Shown piece after piece: positions 56,697 to 64,000 of a stretch of 64,000 nucleotides of DNA. The notes beneath the pieces are model-generated. The model had not been told where the DNA came from. It saw only the letters and a program-made list of their open reading frames with translations, and made no database searches. The position numbers were made by a program, and so were the translations under genes. The stretch is from contig JAGTXZ010000006.1 of assembly GCA_018398575.1 (NCBI GenBank), positions 1,116,001 through 1,180,000 of the forward strand. Reading direction: 5' to 3'. This DNA comes from Ampelomyces quisqualis (lineage: Eukaryota; Ascomycota; Dothideomycetes; Pleosporales; Phaeosphaeriaceae). How positions within the stretch are numbered: position 1 is the stretch's first letter; each line of letters starts with the position of its first letter.

Positions 56697-59600
56697 TAGT
56701 ACGTTAGTGGAATAGGGAACTTGATAAGAGTATCAAACTTGCGACCAGGACATGGAGATGAATTGCGGCCTCGAGTAAAGGTATTCCAACAGTAAAGTTG
56801 AATGGGGAGGGCTCGACAATGTGTAGACGGAGGGGGTGCAATTCTGAACTGGGCCGTGGTCAGGTTTATGGTCGAACGATTGTAGTCCACCCAAGGTGAC
56901 GGAGGGGTATGGAGAAAGGCACGTACTAGTACGGCTGCTCAGAACGATGATCGTAAATGACCGCCAGGGAGTACCAGAGAGTGGTCCAAGATACGGGTAG
57001 GCGAATGGTCGAGCTTAATATTGGCGCGTCGGCGAATTGCGAAGCGACCAGGATGTCGATGCAAGCGGGAGTCATGGACGATAATAGGGAGATGCAGGTG
57101 GTAGTGGCAGAAACGGCGGAATCAGCCCTGGGTCGACAGGCATAGACCTTTCCGCGACTGCGGCGATGGGGCGTATGTTCGCGCTGAATGCTGAAGGCCC
57201 AGGAGGGGCTAATGGGAGCGGATGGCGACTACCCGCCCAATCCGGCCAAGGTCTTCGAGGGCGGGGTGCGCGGATACCGACAGCAAGGCGATGATTTGGG
57301 GCAAGTTAAGCGCGTGAGGATATGCAGGACCACAACGGAGCACGGTGACGATGCGTAGTGAGGAAGAGTGGGAGAAATGCACCACTTTCCGGGACCTTGA
57401 CACGCTACCGTCCCTGGTGGCTTGAAGGGCTTTTCCCCATTTGGCTGGCGGAAGTCGATGGCACGGTAGCGTAACGATGGGCCCTGCTGAGAAGCCCTGC
57501 TAGAGGTGCTTGAACGTGAGCAGCGGTGCTGGGGGATGTGCGCGGCCAGCGGCCAGCCCCATGGTGCCCCCTCGGGGTTCTGGGCCCATGGAACGATCGA
57601 CGCAGACAAGCCCATACCGCACCATGCCGGCTAGCTGCTGGGCCTGGCAGTAGGAAAACAGAGTAAGCTTCACGTTCCTGGACCGTGGCCGCAGCATGCT
57701 GAAACCCGCGGCCTCCGCCAGCTGTGGCGCCAGCAAGGCAGAGCATCCGCACGGAAGACGAGACCAGTGGCGGACAGCGCTGTGGCGGGCTATCCGCACT
57801 GGGCCCGAGGTCGGACAATGGGGGTGGATGTGCGGAGAGATGAAGGAAAAGTCTCGTGCACGCCGGAACAGGGCGGCCGGCGACGTCCAGCATGGCGAGC
57901 TGGGATGCAAGTCCTTCCCACCGTTCACGGAGTAGCGCGTTCGCAACAACAGAGGGGAGCCAAGGCCAGCGCAGACGGGCCTGATTCTCGCGGACATCGG
58001 AACGGTGCGCTATGGTTTCGTCGCAGCACGCTCGGCCACAAAGCCAACGTCAACCTGTGCGAGAAGGGTCGGCGGCCGTGGAACATGCACCGGCACTCGA
58101 CCAAAGCGGCATGGCGGGCACGTGCTTCTGAAGCTACCAGCTCCCTGTCTGCTCTCCCTGCCCACTGCATGCACGTCCGTCACAACTCAATGTCGCCCGC
58201 AGACCACGCACACCGGGCCTGTTCATCTATTGTCGCTCGGCGTGCTCCGACATGGCCCCAGAGAGACCAGTGCTGCGTTGGAGCATGAGCATCATGTGAT
58301 CCGCAGCTGCCCGCGACCCCATCTTTGCCGCGTCAAGGCTTTGGCAAGTGGCGCCCAATCGCGGGAGCTGATGCGCGGCGACGGGCAGCTTCCGGTGCAG
58401 CTGCACTGCTGCAGCAACAGGATTCAGGACTGCCTCTCGGATGCATCGAAAAAGGCCCTGCTCACTGATATGAGCCTCGCCATGGACAAGAGCCATATCC
58501 AGCATCACGTGGGAGAACTGCATGTCGCGAGTGCAACGGCCATTCTTGAGCCAACTCTGTTTTTTACCACTTGAAAGCGCTTGATCGTACCGGTCGGTAC
58601 CAGATCGAAAGCACCAGACTATAGGAGAAGTTGCCATGCGACGAATCCTGCCGAGTTCCGAGGAGCAACATGACCACGATCGAAGGTCATTGTGCTTGTT
58701 TCCCGGTAATGACGTTGCCGCATTCGCTTTGAAGACACAGTAGGTTTACTCTTGTAGGGCACGAATACGCTTTCGGGTATTTTACCATCGCTGTAATGCT
58801 ACCACCTAAATCATCTTAGTGCTAACAAACGTCCATCTCATCAGGGATGAGGATTTGAATGTTCTGATCGTTCCGCAGCAACTTCTCCACGCATCTAGTC
58901 ACACTACATCTTAGCTCGAGGGGTCTGCTTGTCTGAATTCATCACCTCTCTGGTACCACCAGAAATCACCTCGGCTCACGAACAGCAATAGCTTGACTCG
59001 CGGCTGCAGGCAGGCACGCTCATGCAACTCGTCAAACTTTATGCTTGCTGTCAGTTGCGCCATTCGTGCACGTCATGGTATGTACAGTAACAACTAGCGC
59101 CCCAACTGGTCGACTAACATTGACGCAGATCCCCTTTTCGCACAGCTCCGTCACCGTCACCGTCATCATGGATTGTCATGTATTGTTCTGTCGATCAGGA
59201 CCGAGATACCCTTTCTTTAGCAACACGCAGCTCGTATCAGGAGCTTGCATTGGCAGGAGCAGCCTGTCGACTCGCGACTCCAGTACCTAAACTTTCCGGC
59301 GAAAAGACCACAATCTCTGCTCCGTGGCACCCTAGATGACCCCAGACTGTAGCCAGAGGCTTGGAATTGCTGCTCAACAGTTTCAGTAACCACATGGACA
59401 CAGAACACTTGTCAGACGAACACACCCACTCACTGCGGGCCGCACGTATTGGCAGCACCGGCGACAACTCCGAGATTATCACCACGTGCTGCAATTGTAG
59501 ATTCAGCCCACTCTCCCGCATCACCATGTCGCGCAGTACTCACTACTGGGCGATGCGAGCGCCAGGCGTGTTTCGCGGTAACGCACAACTGAAGGAGCCA

Positions 59601-60438
59601 TCTATTACTGAAAGTATCAAATATCTTCATTGGAGGGGTCAGAAATTGCTGCCTCAGTGGTGTCTCAGTGGGGAGATAAGGTGTGTAACACGCATCAAGA
59701 AATGCAGTCCATCACGCAGGTGATAGTGGGACAGCCCGCAAAATGCTCATCCTCTTGTTGGAAAGTACGGCCCTGCCTGGTGGTAGCATGTGTGCTCTGG
59801 AGGGCAGCTCAACGATATCACTTGTTCAGATATATCATGCGCCTCGTGGAGAAGAAATTTGATCGCCAACAGAGAGCCATGTGCATAGTCCGTCATTACT
59901 TTATGAGTCAGGAGCTGAAGACTGTAGCGCACGCATTATACAAGCGGGAAGTAATTTCAGCATCAAGCTGCCCGTCCCCACGTGCGTAGAGAGCGATACG
60001 ATACGCCACAAACTTGATGCTATTCTAGATCAGCCAGCACTGTTGCGCGCTAGTTCAGTACTACACAGTCTAGTAGGCTCAGCGCCAGGTCTCCACGTGC
60101 GTTCTAACCTCAGGGGCTGAAATTACAGGAGCCTAGCTTCACCCACGTGCGAGCCCATCTCAAAGGGGGAAGACGTGCTAGCTTGAAATTGTCACGTGAG
60201 TAACCATTCATGCGGACCCGCAGAGACTAGTGAGACGAGCCAGGCGTTGAAGCCTTATGATCGGACTGGGCCTTCACCGGATGTCTCATTTCTTGGTACG
60301 GTACGGAGGCTCAGCGCTCACGATTTACCCGTGGAATAATGCAGATCAGGCCACAACCGGACTTTCGAGGGCATGCATGCTCAGGTCAGACTCTAACGCC
60401 CTCTTCGCTTGCCACCAGCAATCGTATATGTAACGATG

Positions 60439-60469
60439 CCCCATGGTCTTGATGCTCTGGACCATGGGG
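60439..60469. repeat. Perfect 10-bp inverted repeat (hairpin)
   Basis: CCCCATGGTC and GACCATGGGG are exact reverse complements separated by 11 nt. It could form a stable stem-loop or bind a dimeric protein. Confidence 0.8.
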
Positions 60470-61681
60470 AGCTGCATTCGGCGTTGGACTTGAGTGATCG
60501 GCATACGCTTTCGTCAATAATGTACAGGTAAGCCGTTGAAAACCGAGAGCTGATGCTGAGTAGCGAGCTTATTTTTGGCCACTTGGAAGAAATTCGCTGC
60601 AAGGAGGTGGCGCCATTGAGGAAGTTGAACTCTTCGTTCTAGAGAGATCAAAGGACAGGGATAAGTTAAGGCAGACGATTAAAACGCTTCACCCTCAACT
60701 TGGTGTCTGAGTGTAGCTTTGGTCGAGCAGACGATGTGTGTGCCAGCGGCATCAACTCCGTAATATCTGATGCTCGGCCTCTGATTACGAGGCGGAATGC
60801 CCAACTTGCTATCCCACACACATGGGAACAGATTCTTGTCCCCTAGATTGGGAAGCCGTTTGATTCTCAGCGCTTTAAAAGAAAAGTGTTCATCACGGAG
60901 TCCTTGGGTTCGAGCTGCGGCTGCCTGAACCTGTCCCGCGAACTTTCAGGGCATGGACTCAATTGTACCTGTCAATTGTATCTAGATCTACTACGAACAA
61001 ATTTGCGAATTGATGCGCTATATATTTCTATAACCCGAGGGCTTCAGGCCGTGAGTGAGTCCAGAAATTTGTTGAGTATGGAGTAGATCGGCTGCAATCT
61101 TGTGAAGGCGAGTACTGCCCATCTGATCAGATAAGACTGCTCAAGGTACGAAGCTGACGCTATCTTTCGAACGCTCACACATTGCCAGAGTGTGTCTTAT
61201 CACTCACTTACTTCATTTTACTGGGTTCCAGCAAACAACTATGCCAGTCAGCTATCACGGCAAGGATATATGCACAGGCTTCAAATTCCCTCGACTGGAT
61301 TTAGAAGACAGAATTCACGCGAGTAGACCATGCGACTTTCAATTTTGGACAATCCGCGTGTCAAGCACTTGACACTGCCAGCACAGTTGTGTTTAGCATG
61401 ACAATCATAATCGCTATGCCCAGGAAACTTCACCATGGACACCCAGTGAACACTCCAATCGAGCCAGGCAGTTGCGTACTTGGTTCCGCAGTCATACCCC
61501 TTCATCAAATCATTCTCTGTGCTCTGGTGATGCCCGTCCAGGCAGAGAAAAGAAGGACTTCATTCCATTCTGGGTTCTTTCTATCAGGACAAGCTCGACT
61601 ACTAGGATGAATTTCGCACTCTGGACAAAGTACACCGACGTGTTTGTGTATCTAACGATTGTACTTGATTGTGGCGAAATT

Positions 61682-61817
61682 CAACGTCAAGGTTTTGATG
61701 GTGGCGGAAGTCACCGTCAAGGTTTAGGTGGTGGCGGAAGTCACCGTCAAGGTTTACATCGTGACGGAAGTCAACGTCAAGGTTTAGATGGTGGCGGAAG
61801 TCAACGTCAAGGTTTAG
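61682..61817. repeat. 30-bp tandem repeat, about 4.5 copies
   Basis: Units of 30 bp share the core CGTCAAGGTTTAG and GGCGGAAGT with a few substitutions each (units start at 61682, 61712, 61742, 61772, partial at 61802). Being a multiple of three it keeps a plus-strand frame open (RQGLDGGGS-like decapeptide), but no gene context supports coding. Confidence 0.9.
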
Positions 61818-64000
61818 CTCAATCCGCAGGTTGAGGTTAAGCCCTATGACATGAGCGGACTGTGTAATGTTAGACTAGATGTAATTTAGCATTTTTCAAG
61901 ATGGCAGTTCACGAACTGTGGTTAGAAAATTGGTTAATCAAGTGTTCTTTCCAGGTAGTTGAAATCACAAAGTGGTCGTGTACCTCACAATGAATGCAGC
62001 CACACCTCCATACGTAAAAGGTTTCCGCAGTACTTAGCATATAGTAATGAGCACATGAGAAGCCCCATGTGCCGACTTTGAGCCTCATCATGACTGTCTC
62101 CTGCTCAAACAGGAAAATCTTTGTTACGACGGACACGTCACTTGCCAGTCTAAGATACAAAAAAGCCTTACGCACGTATGTTAAGTTTCCTGTTAATAGT
62201 CATATCTTCCGAAACTATCATGCGCAGCGTCGAAATGTGTAGTTGCTACGATTTTGACATGCACAGAAGCTAAATAGAAAAACCATATTCAACACTGTCA
62301 TTCTTGCTTTCGTTTCCCGTTTCTCGTTCCCACAAGTGCTCAACTAGACCATGTAGCAAATCCACCACCGCCATGGATCCTCTATCAAGGAACAACACTG
62401 TAGAGCAAATACGCTCGATCGGGCTTTTCCACTAGGCACGCAGCTGGGCATTCTATCTGCCAAAGTGCCCAAGTTACGCGCACCTAGATCATGAGCAAGG
62501 CCCTATCTCTTCCTCTGTAAACAAATTCACTATCCTCCGCACTCATGTTTACGCATGCACGCAACCCGGGGCGCCCCAGGATCTAGACATACCAGCGCGA
62601 CTTATCCAAGTGATATTGCCCCTTTGAACAACAATCGTAAAACGGGAGATTGTGGATGTGAATACATCTGAGAATGCTCTGCTGGATGCCATTTCCCCCA
62701 ACTCACAGTTCTTTGAGAAATATTAGCAGCTCAGTCTTACCTGTCATCGTTTTGTGCGGTCTTTATCTGTGCCTTGGAGATTATCTAAGCCATGTGCATT
62801 GTAGGGGCTGAACTGTTGCACTCAAGATACACGTTATCTTTAGTAGAAATATCTGCTGCTGTCCATGCTCGCCACAGCTTGAGCAAACTGCGATGTGAAA
62901 GGCCAAAACATGAATTTCCAAGATAAAAGGAGCAACCGAAAAATATATGTCAGATGTTGAGACGGCGAGTAACTTGTGCCTCTCTCGACGCTCGCACAAA
63001 TGGGAAAATTATATGACCGGTCCAAGATCATATACATTAAAAAAAAAGACCCTTCCCAAGAACGAATCGGAACAAAGCTTTCCATACACCGAGCCTGCTC
63101 GACACTTTCTCCATGAATCTTCCCTCCCCATCGCAAGATTTCGACTACCAACACACGTTCTCAACGAGACAATAGCATACCCGCACATTCCCACCGTCCC
63201 GCACCAACACTCCATCTGTGTACTCTTCATTGACGGAGATGCATGTCCAACACGTTAGGAATTCCGAAAGCCGTTACTAGATAACAGCAGCCCAGGCCAG
63301 CGATCACGGAGCAAGGAAAGTATCTCAACGCATCCTGTGCGCGTAAAGATTACTGGGTGGTACTGCAGCTCTCGCTTTGTCGCGGCTTGTGACGAGCAGC
63401 AAAGACCGCATTGCACGTGATTGTTCGGCGAGCAATGTGAATGTGCGGTACGCTATGCCCCGGGCTGGACCGAGAGATTTGGTGTGGTTCAGGTACATGC
63501 TGGTCAATGTGAAGCAGAGAAGAATTATGACGCACACGATTAATTCTGGCCCATGGTCTGTGGTTAGTAGAGCATTTGGAGCGCGATGGTTGTGGAGATT
63601 GACAGTCACAGGACAGGGTATAGACAAGGTCTAGGTAGGGATGACGATATTGGCAGAATAATAGATTCATTTTGTTGCAGATCAGGAGAGATGTTTGGTT
63701 GACGATACATGGTGGAGTGATGGTTTGGACACCATGAGGGCCTCGATTTCAAGTCGGGCTGATGCAGCCGAAGCATCCGGAGCGTGTAGCGTGCCATGCT
63801 GCGAGACGCATTGCGTTCGTGATGGGTGCTCGTGAATCTAGAACCCGGTGAGTGACTGTTTTCCGAATTGTGTGACGCTTGTCATGGGAGGAATGAGCTC
63901 TGCAAATCGACTGGCAGACTGTGCATAACGCATGAATTGTAGAGCTTTCACCGCAACTGTTGTGCTACGTAGGAACATTCGAACGGACGGGTCACTGGTC

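Larger units (their letters stand above)
56697..64000. other. 7.3-kb gene-free region upstream of the WOPR gene
   Basis: No protein family, RNA gene or transposon is recognised to the window's end. 57150-58350 is GC-rich with long antisense-overlapping open frames. Other contents are listed separately: four CACGTG sites, a perfect hairpin and a 30-bp repeat. A minus-strand frame at 63627-63325 has one hydrophobic segment. Wor1-type genes in other fungi can have very long upstream control regions, so part of this may be promoter (inference). Confidence 0.4.

Noticed and set aside
57405..58637. Several 130-190-codon open frames on both strands
   Set aside because: They overlap each other antisense in a GC-rich block, where stop codons are rare by composition.

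Overview
The window is nuclear DNA of a filamentous ascomycete. Coding sequences are interrupted by many short introns (mostly 47-62 nt) with GT-AG ends and CTAAC/CTGAC-like branch sites. The gene content is typically fungal: SKP1, Smp3, an ABCC full transporter, Rai1, Rmp1, a WOPR regulator, a Mei2-like protein and an ankyrin-CorA fusion. A Dothideomycete is my best guess from the style of the proteins (F-box-like/DUF7730 families, ankyrin-CorA), but this is inference. There is no operon logic and no obvious secondary-metabolite cluster, virus, CRISPR array or rRNA/tRNA gene. I found 19 protein-coding genes that I consider real (two of unknown family), two or three decayed genes, two tandem repeats and several long stretches without a recognisable gene.

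Layout. 0.1-18 kb is gene-dense housekeeping: Xaa-Pro aminopeptidase P (+), PLP synthase subunit Pdx1/SNZ (+), SKP1 (-), GPI mannosyltransferase Smp3 (+), then phosphatidylglycerophosphate synthase Pgs1 (-) diverging over only 178 bp from complex I subunit NDUFA12 (+), and a 1739-residue ABCC transporter (+). 18-26 kb holds an RBR E3 ligase (-), a badly broken formate/nitrite transporter relic (-), an F-box protein (-), a DUF7730-like protein (+) and remnants of a second F-box-like family (-). 26-36.3 kb carries a 1240-residue ankyrin-CorA protein (-), a membrane-anchored aspartic-protease-like protein (+), a UPF0303/HbpS-like protein (-), Rai1 (-) and a small conserved-looking protein (+). 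36.3-64 kb is sparse: a small unknown gene (37.2 kb), a Mei2-like RNA-binding protein (40-42 kb), RNase MRP subunit Rmp1 (49.3 kb), a KANL3/Tex30-like hydrolase (50.1 kb) and a WOPR transcription regulator (54.7-56.5 kb), separated by gaps of 7.3, 3.7 and 7.5 kb.

Functional threads. Several neighbours serve mitochondria (Pgs1, NDUFA12, possibly the long form of the aminopeptidase). RNA processing is represented by Rai1, Rmp1 and the Mei2-like protein; ubiquitin by SKP1, the F-box protein and the RBR ligase. The two developmental-type regulators (Mei2-like, WOPR) sit beside the largest gene-free stretches. The most unusual observations are a 7-nt coding exon in NDUFA12, two GC-AG introns, the decayed transporter, the WOPR protein with a ~100-residue N-terminal extension, and the DTGSTG-type membrane protein. 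I found no convincing wholly new system.
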